Origin: Emydura subglobosa | Lineage: Eukaryota; Chordata; Testudines; Chelidae | Length of the DNA stretch: 64,000 nucleotides | Reading direction: 5' to 3' | Assembly (NCBI GenBank): GCA_007922225.1 | Contig: ML680086.1 | Span: 4,270,259 to 4,334,258 of the forward strand | Made by a program: the position numbers and the translations under genes | Notes under the pieces: model-generated | Databases searched by the model: none | What the model was told of the DNA's origin: nothing | Seen by the model: only the letters and a program-made list of their open reading frames with translations | Shown: positions 26,501 to 41,500 of the stretch, piece after piece | Layout: each line of letters opens with the position of its first letter | Numbering within the stretch: position 1 is the first letter of the stretch

Positions 26501-29500
26501 TCTTCTTTTGCAGCCTGCCCTGACTTTAGCATTTTCAGGTGGCTACCCTAGGCATGGATGCGTCACAGTAGCACTATTTAATAGCAGGGAATGCGTGTCA
26601 AAGTGTAGTGTCAGGTAGGACTGAATTTTTTTTTTTTTTTTTTTTTTAAATAAAAACTTGGATTCTGAAGAACATGACTATGCCACATAGGCCTCAAATA
26701 CTTTATATGGGAGGGATCTGGCCCAGATCATTTGACAACCCCTGCATTAATTTGACTTTCAACACTCAAGTTGAACTTTCAGTTTAATACTATAGAGATA
26801 TTTGGATTCAAAGTTGTAAGTAAGCAAAAATGAAGACGTTAAGTATCAGGAAAACCCTTCCTCAGAGTGAGCTATGTTTGTCTGGGAAATGGTCACCCAG
26901 CTATACTGCATATAACACAAACATATTGTAGAGAAAAATCTCACATTTGCAAGATGATTGATTAGATGACCAAAGTAGTATTTTTCCATCTCAGTTTTTA
27001 TGAGACTCATGAGAAAAGTGAGCCAATTTCAACTGGGTAAACTATAACCTAATTCAAATAGTCAAACTTGAAAAGCAAGGTAAGATTTATGCGTAACAAT
27101 TTTGCAACTGTGAACAAGATGTTTACAGTAATTCTGAATTTTTCAATTGTCTGGATATTCCATCACCAGAAAGACAATATAAATTCCCCCTCCTTCCCCC
27201 AACTCCTCCCTTCCCATACCAAGCAGCATGGATACCTATATTGATTTGGAATCTGACAATCCTAAATCTAGCTTGCACAGAACGTAATTGTGCATTTTAA
27301 AGTTCAGTCGCATTTCACATGACATTCAGCATAACTTGACTAATTACAAATTAAATAGTAATGTGAAAATAGCTACCTAACAGGGCTCTTGTCTTTTCTG
27401 AATGGACTTTTGCTTCTGGAGCGCCGTCGGCTGTAAACATTAAAAAAATACTTATTAGGTTATCAAAAAAAAGTACAAAATAGCTTAATTTTTAGTAGAC
27501 ACTTAGCTACCCACAACAATAGAAAGCTCAGAAACCTTAATTTGATGCTGTGAGGCAGACCAATCTTCCCTCTGATAGCACTGTTGAATTTTGGACCAGA
27601 ACTAAAGTAAAAACAAAGAACAGCTTGTTATAAATTCAGTACATGACAAGGAGAAATATAGTATCCTGCCAAGCTAACGTTTACTGACTTCCTGTTTTTT
27701 TTTTTTAAATTGTTAAATGGGCACAAATACAGTCCAATATAAGTAGTGCTACCTCAAGAATATAAGTTTGACACAAATTGTAAGAAAAGGTTATTTGTTC
27801 ATTCCAGGGATCCTCTATTTTCCTATAATTATTTTAATACTAATTCTGTATATACATATGTAAATCAGACTAACATACATCAAGCACAACTGTGAGCCAA
27901 CCAATAAGCAACTCTGTTAACTGAAGATGCTCTCATCTGCCATTAGCTACATAGTGCCACCGAGTGTCTTCATCCAAAGATCACAGCTAAACTCAAAAAC
28001 TGATTAGAAACGAACTTTGAAAAAAAAATATCCTCCACTGCTTGCAAACAACTTCTTCATGTGACAAGTAGTCCTTAACTACCAACTATGTATCTTCCTT
28101 CTGGAATAGTTTTGTCCATTTTTTTCTACATACCTCTGTTTACTTCCTGCTTTGTGCACCAGCATCAGCGAGGTCAGCAAAACTCTGGGAATACAGTTTG
28201 TTAGTTAACGCCTGATGCAAGCCCAGCAGGAAGAGGGTAGTTTCATATTGGTTTTTGTGAAGCCAACAAAAGTCTCTCTTTTTGGAAGTAATATCAATAT
28301 ACTTAAGAACCTGCACCCCAGGGGAAACTATCATCCAGTTTTTAATGGTTAAACCTACAACATGACCTGCTTTAACTACTATTAAGTATCTTTTACTAGG
28401 ACTTTAATAGATAATTTCCTTTCATCCTAATCCTAACTAAAGTCATATTCTGACTTCATGCTACTTGTTTTTCTATAAATTTTTAGTTCAATTTAACCAA
28501 AGTATAGCATGTTTGCTTGTAGTTTAGGATAAAAACAAAAATTACTAAAAGAGATAATTGAAACGTGCTCCATTTTTTCCATTGTTCTCCTTACTTCCTT
28601 GTAAACGACAACATTACTTTGAACATCTGTTCAAAGTAAAAAGTAAACAGACTAGTTTAGAAATTTCATATTTCAATTTAAACTCTTACAATATTGATGT
28701 GAAACATGCTCAATTGTACATTAAAATAACCTACTATGGGCTTCTGTAGCGGCCTCTGAATCTGCGTTCTCTACTTCTAGAACGGCTACGTCTGCGTTCT
28801 TTGCTTCTGCTGCGTTTCCTTTCCCGACTTTTGCTCTTTTTCCTCTCACGATCACGGCTTCGTTTGCGTTCCTTACTTCTGCTCCTCTTCCTGTCATGAC
28901 TGCGACTTCTACTCTTGCTTTTTTTTCTCCTAAGAAAATACAGCTTATGTTATAGGGGTAAAGAAACCTTTATGTTGGTTTCTATCATTATGCATTACCT
29001 TTCCTCAGCTCATTAGTCAGTCTTTTCCCCAACAAACAATATACTAATTTTATTTCCTCCATCTGTGATGCCACAGAAACTAGTATAGAAACAGTGACAT
29101 TATCAGTTTCTATTTGCACAAGTCTCTTGATCAGTCATTAGCAAGAGAGATCAATTTAGAACTCTTAAAATCCTAAGCATAAAAGCTCACTGGTTTCAAG
29201 CTCTCATCTATTTTGTTTGGCTTTGTAAAGATTAAAAAATACTAAGCCTTCAAGTATGGTCGTGAGGCTGAATATAAAATAGTATATATTAAATTATTAT
29301 GCTGTAAAAATATTTTCAGAGAGCATTCAAGCTTCTAACGTCTACTAAGACGAAGAGAACCTAGTGGGGCTGACTATTCCTAGTGATAAAAAAAGAAAGG
29401 AAGGACAGACAATTACCTATTTTCTTTTGTCCTGACAGGTAGACATGTTGGCATTTTGCAGCACTATTGTAACAGCAACAATATACAATTGTTTTCCGTT

Positions 29501-32500
29501 CCTATTAACTCCAGAATTCCCGAAGAGCTGTTTAAATTCCACAGGCATGAAACTGTTCATTGCTTATACGCTAAAATAGCAGTTTCTTTTAGAAAAGAAT
29601 ATCATTGTAAACAGAGCCCTAGCTAAATACATATGGACTGAGTGGAGTGCAACAATAAGATAGCTACACAATTTGATCCTTTCCATGTGTTTGGCTGCCC
29701 AAAAAAGCAGAAACAGTTTTTAGCTCCTCATCTCCACAACAAACATCAGTTCTCAATGTTCAGAAGAAACCTGCACAACACTTTCAAAAGACGAGCCTGG
29801 AAGATTAAATTCATAACTTTGCTAGAAACTAAAAATCATGAACTGAACAGACACACTGGATTTATAGTTTATTACATAGATTCCTATCCCACTAGCAGCC
29901 CCTCCTTCTTTCCACCTTATGACTGGAGGGGTGTTAATGGGCCACTTCATCTTGAACGGTCTCTTGAAATGTGTTAACTACTGATGCTAAACAATCTGTT
30001 CCACCTTGTATCAAGGACAAGTTTACATTTGCGGTTATGCCAGCAAAACCTTTGTTGCTTTGGGGTGCGAAACCCCCGCACTCTCCGAGCTACATAAGTT
30101 TTGCCAGTGTAAGCGGGAGTGCAGAGAAGCCCTTAGTTGTGACATGGAGTATGCTTCCCTGACCTGAGAAGAGCTCTAAGTAACCTTGTGTCTCTCACCA
30201 ACAGCAGTTAGTCCAATAAAAGATATTACCTTACCCATCCTATGTCTCGAATATCCTGGGATTGCTACAACTACAATATTGTAAGTAACAGATATGGCAT
30301 TTTAAAGGGACGCCAGTCAACCTACAAAAATAAACCACACTTTGGTCTGATTTTTTTTTTTTTTAAAATCTTATTGTTACAAGTAAGACTTCTGTAACAA
30401 AAAAAAAAAAAAAAGAAAGAAAGAAAGAAAAAGATTTTTTTAAAGCTTTCCGTTTGAGCATTTCAAAACTCTGCAGTCTGTTTCCTGGTGGACCTTTCAG
30501 ACAGCAACAAACGAGAGAAAAGCCATTAGGACTCAGAGGCAGGACAATTATAAAACCAAGAAGAGGGATTTCACAGAAGATGCAACATGAACATTTTTTC
30601 AAAGTGACTGTATTTTAAGTTCATGTGTCCTTTTAAAACTACTCATGTTATACCTCAGTTATACACCCTCCCACAATACATCCTTTGTAATATGTTCATG
30701 AAACCACTACAGAGCTGGTGAGAAAACACTAGCTGAAGCCTAGCTCAACATCTCCTTTATAATCTCCCAGCTTTTTCCACTTTGCCAAAATTCAAACACC
30801 CAGATGAAGACGAACTGGCTAAAGCTGAATACAAGCAACACTGAAGTGAGATGGTAGGAAGAAGGAAGCACTTTGAAGAACTCCACCCTTATAACATCCC
30901 CCAATATCACTGGCATTCAGCCTCAGGTAACTTATCTGACTGAGCGTGGGTGCCTTGCTTCCAGGGCTAATGAATGGCTAAGTAGTCATGCTGACAATAG
31001 TCACTTCCATCTGTAAACACCAAGAAAATTGATCCCAAACACTAATGCACAAAGATTCAACTACTGTGATCCACAGTCATGGCTGCTGCAACTCATTGTT
31101 AGGAATGAAGTCACATGTTCTAATATATTTCAAAATGATTCATCACACATTAGCCCATCTACTTAGCAACAACATGCTGTTAAAGTCTCACACTGATGCT
31201 CCATCTGTGACTGGCTCCCCAGTCAACAGAGTCCAGTTCAAGGTCACTGCTGATAGTCAGAACCTTCCATAGCCCTGAACTACCCAAGAGATCTTCCCTC
31301 CCTCCCCAATATCACCTCTGGTAATAACTGTACTCCAAAGGATCGATGGAGCTGTCAATATGCACTTGTCAGTGCAAGAGAATTTTCACAGGAGCAAGAT
31401 TATGGAACTCATTTCCACAAGAGAACTATAGGCATGAATGCTTTCAAAATTAAACACAATACCCATTTCTTGGACTTAACTTCCCCTCAATAAGTTCTCC
31501 AAACACACACTGAAAACTATAAGCCAGTCAATCTTTTTCTCCAGCAGATTGGAAAGGAAAACATTTATATTTTTGAAAACTTGGGAGGCACTCATGCTAT
31601 GGTGACGGGGTCATAAGTACTTCAGCATGAATTCAATTCCATTTTACTTATTGTGCAAAAATAATAATTCCCTCTCTCCTTCAATCTTCCTACTAAATAT
31701 ACTTTTACAGTATATAATCCCCTTAGTCTACATTCAAATAAACCTACATTTTCCTCATCATTTTACAGAGAATACAGGATTCTAAAAAATTAGATAGGAA
31801 ATAGTCATGCAATACCAAGACTGAACATAAAAATCAAGACAACACCCCATTTTTGAGCTGTCTGGAAGCCTTCCCACAACTGGAAGCAGATGTCATGTTT
31901 GGTGCCACCTTTTCCTTATGTTTATAATATAGGACAACAAAAGTCTGTAGTAATTTTTATTTCTATACACTGAAGAGGACATGGGCCCTCCTCCAAGAGA
32001 ATCACAAGCAACCAGGTAGAGGTAAGCAGAAAAAGGAACTAAAAAATAGCATATACAGATTAATTCCTGAGTCATTCTTGTGCCGTAAGCATGAGCCCAG
32101 CCCAGAATAATTATGGAGTGAGCCACTTAGGTCTTCCACTCTTGGCGACAGAGTCAGAGGCTCAGGGGTCATCCTGAGGATAGGATTCCGTTCCGGACCA
32201 TCTCTTGTCAATAGGTTCATGGAGAATAGGTCCACCAGTGGCTGTCTAATCCCTCTTTGAACCTACTTATACTTTTGGCCTTCACAACATCCTAAGGCAG
32301 CAATTTCCACAGCTTAGTTGCATGTTGTGTAAAAAAGTACTTCCTCTTGTTTGTATTAAACCTGGTGCCTATTAATTTCATCAGGTAACCTCATGTTTTT
32401 ATATTGTAGGACAGGATAAACAACACTTCTCTATTCACTTTTTCCACCCCATTCAACATGCATAGACCTCTATCATGTGTCTCCTTTAGACATCTCTTTT

Positions 32501-35500
32501 CTAAGCTTAACAGCCCTAATCTTTTGTGGCTCTTCATATATAAGCCATTCCACACCCCTCATCATCTTTGTTGCCTCTCTCAGAATCTTTCCCAGTTCCA
32601 CTATATTCTTTTTGAGACAAGGCAACCAGAACTGCACACAACATTCAGGCGTGGGCACATCATAGATTTATACAGTGGCATTAGGATATTGTCTATCCTT
32701 TTTCTAATAGTTCCTAACATATAACCTTTTTGACTGCTACTATGCAATGAACAGATTTTTCAGAGAACTAAGGTGACTCTCCTTCTTGGGAAAGCTAGTT
32801 TAGAACCCATCATTATATGTGCATCGTTGGGATTTCTTCCAATGTGCATTACTTTGCACTTATCAGTGTTGAATTTCATCAGCTATTTTCAGAGGGGTAG
32901 CCGTGTTAGTCTGTATACAGCAAAAACAACGAGAGTCCTGTCACACTTTAAAGGCTAACGAATTTAATTTCTGCAGGCATAAGCTTTCTGGGGCTGTAAC
33001 CCACTTCATCAGATTTTTTTATCTGCTATTTTGTTGCCCATTCACCCACTTTTGTGAGATCCCATTAACTCCTCAGTTTGCTTTGAAGTTAACTATCTTG
33101 AGTCATTTTGTATCATCTGCAAACTTCACCACTTCACTGTTTACCACCTTTTCCAGGTCATTATTGAATATGCTGAATGGCACAGGTCCCTGCTATCTTA
33201 GAAAAATAAGCTATTTGATCAAGACTATCCGACAGGATTTTGACCATTTTAAACCTTACAGCCATTTTACTGAAACATCTTCACAAGTGAACAGAAATTC
33301 AGTATGCCAGATATACCTGACAACACTGGATAGATGCATTAACTGAACGTTTGACACAATTTGACATCGTCATATTAATTAGATGCTATGTAAATTCAGT
33401 AAACTTTTGGCAATGGCGTTAACTAAGCCCTGGTCTACACTTACCTGGAGATTCGGCGGCAGTCAACGGGAGTTAAGCAAAATATGCAGAGTAGCCTGCA
33501 TAACTCCCTTCGACTGCTGTGCTTCCCTTCTGCGCGCCGTCTTCACTGCACTGCACTACTTGAAGGAGTGGTTTTACTCAGTCAACTTCCTGATCGATCG
33601 AGCGGGTCCACAATGACCACTCAATCGATTCAGAAAGATCGATCTGGTGTCAATATAGACAAACCCTGAGTTAACATTTAGCAACACTTGAGTTAATCTA
33701 CTGGCTCCAAGGCAGCACCAGTCTTTCTCCCCAATCTCCTTCTATGCTGGAAGAATGGAGAACACTATTCAAAGTATTAATTATTTGTACTACACCAACA
33801 CATACACGGAGTTAAAACAACATGCTTTTAAATGCTTTTGGAGGTGAGCCAGAGAGCAGCTCAGACTTCTGCTAGGAAGTTGACCTCAACAGGTGACTAA
33901 GATGGATGCATCCAGTATAATCATTGCCTAAAGTAAACCATCAGCTGAACTGATTTAATCACATCCCCAAACACTGATTCTCCAAATGAAAGCACCATAA
34001 TGCAGTGCACCAAATATTTACTATGTGAACCAGAACACAAGTCTGATAGCTACAGACTATGTTTTGGGGCCAGTATCCACTTAGATCACTTGAACGCTCA
34101 TGCCAGTCACATCAGTCACTTAGGCTGAGATAAGATTCCCAATTGCAACTGAGAGAGATACACCCATTTATACTTAACTCCAATCAGTGAATACACATCT
34201 AGGGGAAGAAAAAAAAATCTAAAAATTACACATTACAAGAAGATAAAAGAATTGAAAGTGGGACATAAAATTCATTGCAAAGGGGCCTTGTCCCAAAATT
34301 CTTTAATGAACTGGACTTAATTTGGGGCATTGCTCACATATACTGGTTCTGAAGTCTTGACCTACCATGGTAGGTCAAGACCAGACCGTTTTGTTTACAA
34401 AAATTGCTACACCAGATAAGAACAGTGGTCCATCTAATCTGGTATTCTGTCCCCAACAGCAGTCAGGGTTAAGGCAAAACATCTTAGCCCTACTCTGCCC
34501 ACAAACAGTTTCTGTAATCAAATTCCAGCCTCTAGTGGGTACTTTGACACTGGGTGCCATAATGACTTATTGCAAGTGTGGAAGTAACTGTTAGCAAAAG
34601 TCTAAATTCCAGAACTACTGCAGCACACAATCAAATAAGTTGATCAAAAAGCTAAGCATCTAAAATGTCTATATATAAATGCAAGGAGTATGGGAACAAA
34701 CAGGAAAAGCTGGAAGTATTAGTACATAAGCTAAATTATGACTTAACTGGCATCAGAGACTTAGTGGGATAAATGTCATGACTGGAAATACTGGTATGGA
34801 GGGATTGAGTTTGTGCAGGAAGGACAGGCAAGGAAAAAAGGGAGGAGGTATTGCATTGTACATCAACACTTGCTCTGAGGGCAAGAAGGAAGTGAGAAGC
34901 AAACCAGCTGAAAAACTCCGGGCAAAGATAAAATGGGGAAAAAAACAGAACCAACATCATGGTTTAACTACAGGTTACCAAATCAGGAAGAGGTGGTGAA
35001 TAATTCACTTCTACGACAAACAACAGATATCCAAAATATGGCAAACAAAATTTCTAGTAAGTAATTGGAATGTACTGAGGACAATCTCTTGTTTGAGAAA
35101 GTAACCAGGGGCCAGCCATTTTAGAATTTATTCTGACCAACATGGAGAAATTGGTTGTGAATCTGAAGGAGGAAGACAATTTGGGTAAAAGTGATCATGA
35201 AATGATGATTTCATGATTCTAAGATAAAAAAGGAGAGAGAGCAGCAGAGTAAGGACACTGGATTTCAAAAAAACTTTAATGAAGCCAGAACTGGGAGATG
35301 AAGTCCCATGAGAAGAAAATCTAAGGGAAAAAGGAGAAAGAACCTGGTAGTTTCTTAAGGAAACAATACTGAAAGCACAACTGCAAACTGTTCTGATGTG
35401 AGTAAATATAGGAAGAACAGTAAAAGCCCAATATGGCTCTATTAAGAGTTCCTTAACGACCTGAAAATTAAAGGATTGTACAAGAAGTGTAAACATGGAC

Positions 35501-38500
35501 TAATTGCCGAAGGGGAGTATAAAAAAATAGCACAAGTTTATAGGAATAAAAATCACAGATGCTAAGGCACAAAGTGAGTTACTGTCTTATGTTCCTGGTT
35601 AGGTGTAAGAAGAGGTTCTTTAAACACATTAGGAGCAAAAGAGAACAAAGAAGAGTGTAGGTCCGCTACTTAGTGAGGAAACAGAGCTACTGATTTATGA
35701 CATCAAGATGGCTGAGGTGTTTAATGCCTATTTTGCTTCAGTCTTCACTAAAAAGATTGTTACCAGATACTCAACACAATTAACAATAACGAGAAAGACC
35801 ACAAGCCGGAATAGGAAAAGAACGGGTTAAAGAATATTTAGAGAAGTTAGATGTATTCAAGTTGGCAGGGCAAACTAGCTAAAGCAACCCTGAAACCATC
35901 GCAATCATCTTCAAGAACATATGGAGGACTCATAAGATCCAAGAGAACTAGATAAGGGCAAACAATACCTATCTTTAAAAGGGGGAAAAAAAGAGGACCT
36001 GGAGAATTATTGGCCAGTCAGCCTAAGTTTGATACCTGAAGAAATTAAACAATTTGAAAGCATCTAAAAGATAATAAGGTTATAAGGAACAGCAAGCATG
36101 AATGTGGCAAGAACAAATCATGCCAAACCAACCCAATTTCCTTCTTTGACAGGGTTACTGGCCCAGTGGACTGGGGAGCTGTAAATATTGCATCTTAATT
36201 TTTATAAGGCTTCTGATACAGTTCTACATGACATTCTCATAAGTGAAATATGGAAATGAAACGTGGTCTAGATGAAATTACTATAAGGTGAAGGCACAAC
36301 TGGTTGAAACAGTTGTACTTAAAAAGTAATCAATGGTACACTGTCAATCCTGTGTCTGATACTATTCAATATTTATAATGATCACTCAGATAATGGCTAA
36401 TAGTGTGCGCTTATAAAATCTGCCAATGACACCAACCTGGGAGGGGTTTGCAAGCACTTTGGAGGACAAAATTAAAATTCAAAACAACCTTGACAAACTA
36501 GAGAATTGGTCTTTATTCAACAAACGAAACTCAAAAGACAAGTGCAAAGTACTTCCCTTAAGAAAGAAAAATCAAACTACACAATGCGAAATAATTGGCT
36601 AAGTGACAGTACTGCTACAAAGGACCTGGGTGTTATAGTGGATCACAAATTGAATGTGAGTCAGTGTGATACAGTTGTGAAAAAGAGTAATACCATTATG
36701 GGATGTATTAACAGGAATGTTGTATATAAAGTAAGGGAGATAACTGTCCAGCTCTAGTTGGCACCGGGGAGGCCTCAGCTGGGATACACTGTCCAATTCT
36801 AGATGTCACACTTTAGGAAAGATGTAGACAAAATGGAGAGTTCTGAAAACAACAAAAGTGATAAAAAGGTTTAAAAACCTGATTTATGAGGAAAGATTAA
36901 AAAACTGGCCATGTTTAGTCTTGAGAAAAGACGACTGAGGAGGGACCTGATAGTCTTCAAATATCTTAAGGGTTGTTATAAAGCAGATGGTGATCAATTG
37001 TTCTCTATGGCTACTGATGGTACAACAAGAAACTATGGGCTTAATCTGCAGCTAGGGAGCTTCAAATTAGTTACTAGGAAAAACTTTTTAACTATAGTTA
37101 ATAGAGCATAGTTAAGCTCTGGAATAGGCCTCCAAGGCACGTTGTGGAATTCCCACCATGGCTGATATTTAAGAACAGGTTAGACAAATACCTGTCAGGG
37201 ATAGCCTAGATTTTATTGGTCCTGCCTCAGCTGGGGAGGGCGGAGAGGGGAAGAGGTTTACTTAATGGCCTCTCGAGGTCTCTTACAGCCCTATATTTTT
37301 ACATGATTCTATAAAAACCCATGTCTATTAAACAACCAATCCTCCTTGGCAGATGAGATCCAAATAGCTATAAACTTAACCAATATGTTATTTCATCCAA
37401 TATGTTATTTTAAAATGTTTCAAGCATAGATCTTCCTGACACTCCCTGCTATAATTTGAGATTTTTACAATAAAACATTCCTACTGAAAATATTTCTTTC
37501 CCTTGTTGCATTGTGAATAATCTACACACAAAAATTATACCACCAGTAAATATAGAAGTTTGTTGATAAACAGTGGAGATTGAAACTGGAGGAGACAATA
37601 AAAGGTGTACATTTTTTGTAAGCAAGTGTAATGCTTTTTTTAAAAAACATCTATGAAATTCTACACATTTTCAATCTCAAGTTTTTCACAAAGTTTGTTT
37701 ATATTCTCCCAATTCCACTTCAGGAACTCCAAACTGGGTTGCCAAATAAGAACTGCAGGGGAAAACCCTTTGCTCCTAGCATCTCCTGCAATGTCTTTCA
37801 TGTCCCCCAGGAGCTAGCCCTGCCCCATCCATCACTCTCAGTTCTGGAAGCATGGTCCCATACCACCCTTCCTTGCCCTTCTCTCCATGATCCCTCTAAT
37901 CCTTCCTGGACTTTTCTCACCACTGTTCTTCCTCCCCATTCCTCCCTACCCACCCCAGCATCCTCAATACCCACACAGTACTGGATTCAGAAAAAGGCCA
38001 GACTTTTTTAAAACATTTATACAAAAGCACTGCTCTTTACTAAAGCTCTCCTCCCTTGTCTACTTTTCTTTTCCTCCCCTCACTTCCCCAGAAACTAACC
38101 CACCCAAAACAGGAGGAATCTCTCAATAATGCCAACCAGACAAATATATTATCTATAACATGATTTTACATAGAAAGAGCCAAAGGTGGGTTAGAATAAT
38201 AATACCCAGCTCTCAAACTGCACTTTTCATCAGTAGATCTCAAGACACTTTACAAACAAGTTCAGGGAATTAACTTCAATCTTAACTATATAGCACCGCA
38301 GAGCAACTAGCCCCTCTCATAAAAACTCCAACCCACCCACCGCCCAGGAAACAGTGAAACTAGCTATATGCAAAACACTGCCAAATGCACAAAATAAAAC
38401 GAAAGAGTAGAAGAGCTTTAATCTTTCATTTACAGTAATCTTGTGTTATAAATAAAATCAGATAGTGGGAAGTGTGATTTTTTTTAAGTCGATAGTGTCC

Positions 38501-41500
38501 TTTTAGTACAAATAAGTTTACCTTGGATTTCATCTTTTATTCTGTCACTTTGGCAAGGAACTTGCCTGCCCATTCCCCTTTCATATAATTTGGTGAAACT
38601 AGCTGTTTCCTACAGAAATCCTACAGGCTCTCCACAAAAGGGTCCACCCATGACAGTCTATTTTAAATTAATCCAATCTAGCGAAATATTGTTGTAGAAT
38701 CTATAATCAACAGTGCTTTGTTAAAGGGACCAAGAAGTAAACCTTGGAAGAGCAAAACCTCAAAAGATTCAAACTGTGCCTCGACCGTTTCATCCTCTCC
38801 TCTACCAACTTCCTTACCTACATTTTCTGGCTCATCAACATATTACTCTGACTCAGACAGAATCTCTATGAAATAGTAAGACGTTCCCCTGTTTAATTTT
38901 CAAGCTGCTAATATATTTAGGAAGCTATGCAACAAGTCTCCCTCCTTCCCCTCCCCCTCCCACTGAAAATGGAATAAAGTTCCTGAACACTGAATGGCCA
39001 TGCATCCATCACTTCCACCCTCTCTTCCCCTCCCTCTCAAATACAACACACCGCACATTAGGCAAGCACTGTTTTCTGTACAATTGCTCAAGCAGCAACT
39101 CCACCTTTCTGCAACTAACAAAATATGGCCATCATTCCTAGGAGCTACTGCAGTGTTTCACCCTCAATAGCAGCTTCTGACTACTAAGAGTATGACTGCT
39201 TATTTCCAATGCATTCAGCAGGGAAATTCCCCACTGTCCTTCACAAGTATGCAGAACATCACACACAGCAACAACACTGGGGAAGTATACATTACTGCAC
39301 TTCAGAAAAATCCTTCCATTTAGCATTATTCACTTTACTACTCTTTTCTGATGTTTCCCATCCATCTTTTGTCAGTCTTGTCTATTTAGAATGACTAAGC
39401 TCTTCTTGGGCAGGGTTATCTTACTATGAATTTGAATAAGGTGTAATGCAATGAGGCTTTGCTTTAGGTAAGGGCCTCTTTGCACAGCACTACTATAATA
39501 CAAAGAAGCTGCACATTCCATCACTATTCAGCTACTGCTCAGGCAATAATTAAAGCAATACCTCTATTAGAAAAATCAGGAAATGGTTTAATTAATCCAA
39601 AAAAATGGATTAAACAATAGGTTTGGTCATTCAGAATCTCTTCAGGAGCAGAAAAACTTAACACTTATCCAATTTTTTTTAAATCTATTACTTAAATCTA
39701 ACACCCAAAATTGCTATAGCTAAGAGACTAAAAAATTCTTTCAATGTATTTTGTGCATTTGATAACATTGCTGTACAGTCAGTTTCACTGTTTTGGAGTG
39801 GTAGTTTGGTTTGTTTTTAGCAGTAGGGCCTATATCCAGAGGGCACTTTCCAAACAGAGAAGGCATGATCTCAGTTCTGAGAACATTAGTCTACCCCAGT
39901 TAGTGATTTTATTTTTTTGTCTGGGTGAGTCTCACACTAACAGGGAAGAGAAACATTTTAAGACAGAAACACTTGACTGTAATACTCACAAAATAGGCAG
40001 AGGCCCCTAGGAACAAGTTTTGTATCAGATGTTGTTTAAAAATTGACTAGATTGTGTTGACAGTGTCCCCCTGCCTTATTTCTCTAGTGTGAAAGGATAG
40101 AGAAATTGCTGTTATGGTATATTATGTACAAAATGAACTTTGAGAAGTCTCATGCTCTGTGTCCAGTGAGGCAACATTGATCAAGAAACAAACTGGCCTC
40201 AAATCACAGCAGTTATTCACACCTGTGATTGTAACAGTCAGTGGCAGCAGACATTGGGTAGATCAGACAAGCATGTTTCACCTACACCTCCATCAGTTGG
40301 CAAAGCTCCACTCATGTTAAATCCTTAGCTCCATGGTATATTAATACTGTTGTTCCCAAAGTACTGTTACACTTGTGCATCCCAACATGTGAACCAGTGA
40401 CCAACACCTTATATTTGCAGCTAGTCTTCAATAAGCACTAGCAAGTATTTTATACACAGAGAGGCACCTTGTTTACAAGGGAAAGCATTACCGCCATGTT
40501 GGGCCAAGCTCCAGATAAAGACCAGTGAAGGCTTGTTCATCTGGAAGTTGGACATCCAATCACTGTAAAAGACTATTGGCCTAAACTGTGCTCTAGCCTG
40601 GTCACAAGGCACAATTAACAAGACTTCTCAGATAGCAGCCTCCTTCTAATTGCACAGTGTGTTGTACTGGGGTAGGCTCCTAAGAATCTCCTCTTATTTC
40701 TCTACCTTATTTGAGTCTTCAGCACCAACAGAATTGATCTCAAACCAGAAACACCTAGGTGAGAAATGGCCATACCAGCAGGGGATCCAGGCCTGGCTGC
40801 ACAAAGCTCCAAAATACTATTCACTGTCAACATGGGCTACATTGGAACCTGTTAAAGTGGGATTTTAATCAGAAGAGCATCTATGTAAAAAAAGGCAGTC
40901 ATGACAGTTATGATAGAATATACTCCAGCTTGCTCTAACTCATTCAATTGTTAATTGAGTTCCAAATGCAAGGCCAATTTCTGCTGTCTGTTACACAGGT
41001 AGCCAAATTTGACCTAATGTATATTTTAGCAGTAAAGATATGCAATACAAAAAAACCCCATATAGCTTAATTTCAGATTCCAGGTTCAGGTGGAAATTGG
41101 AAAATCCATCTTTTTACTTGTAACCTATGCACATTTGACCTTAGAGTCTGACACACAAACATGGAACCCAATGAAGCTTTTTAAAATATTTAACATGCCA
41201 GTGTTTCCAAATTCCTCTTCAGAACCGAGCCAAACTTCACTTTTCTCTTACACCAAGTATGAAATATTTTAATCAAAAGACGTGTTTGTAATTTAAGTAA
41301 TCTTATTTTACATATTTAAAATTTTAAGTGTTTTTTGTTCAACTCTAAATGTTTGACTGTTTTGTAGGGGAAGCTTTCCTTCGGTTTCTCTCACTGCGGA
41401 GTACAGAGTCCTTGCCTATATAGGTAAACAATAACTGGCTCAAAAAAAAAAAAAAAAAATCACAGTATCAGTCAGAATACTGACCAGGCTGATATTGTAA

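Noticed and set aside
34736..35496. Minus-strand open frames of 74-122 codons
   Set aside because: They are antisense shadows of a plus-strand CR1.
41360..41430. Possible extra exon in RBM39 intron 3 (splice-like borders on both strands)
   Set aside because: AG and GT at the borders occur on either strand, the reading frame is not clearly open, and I cannot link it to any RBM39 isoform.
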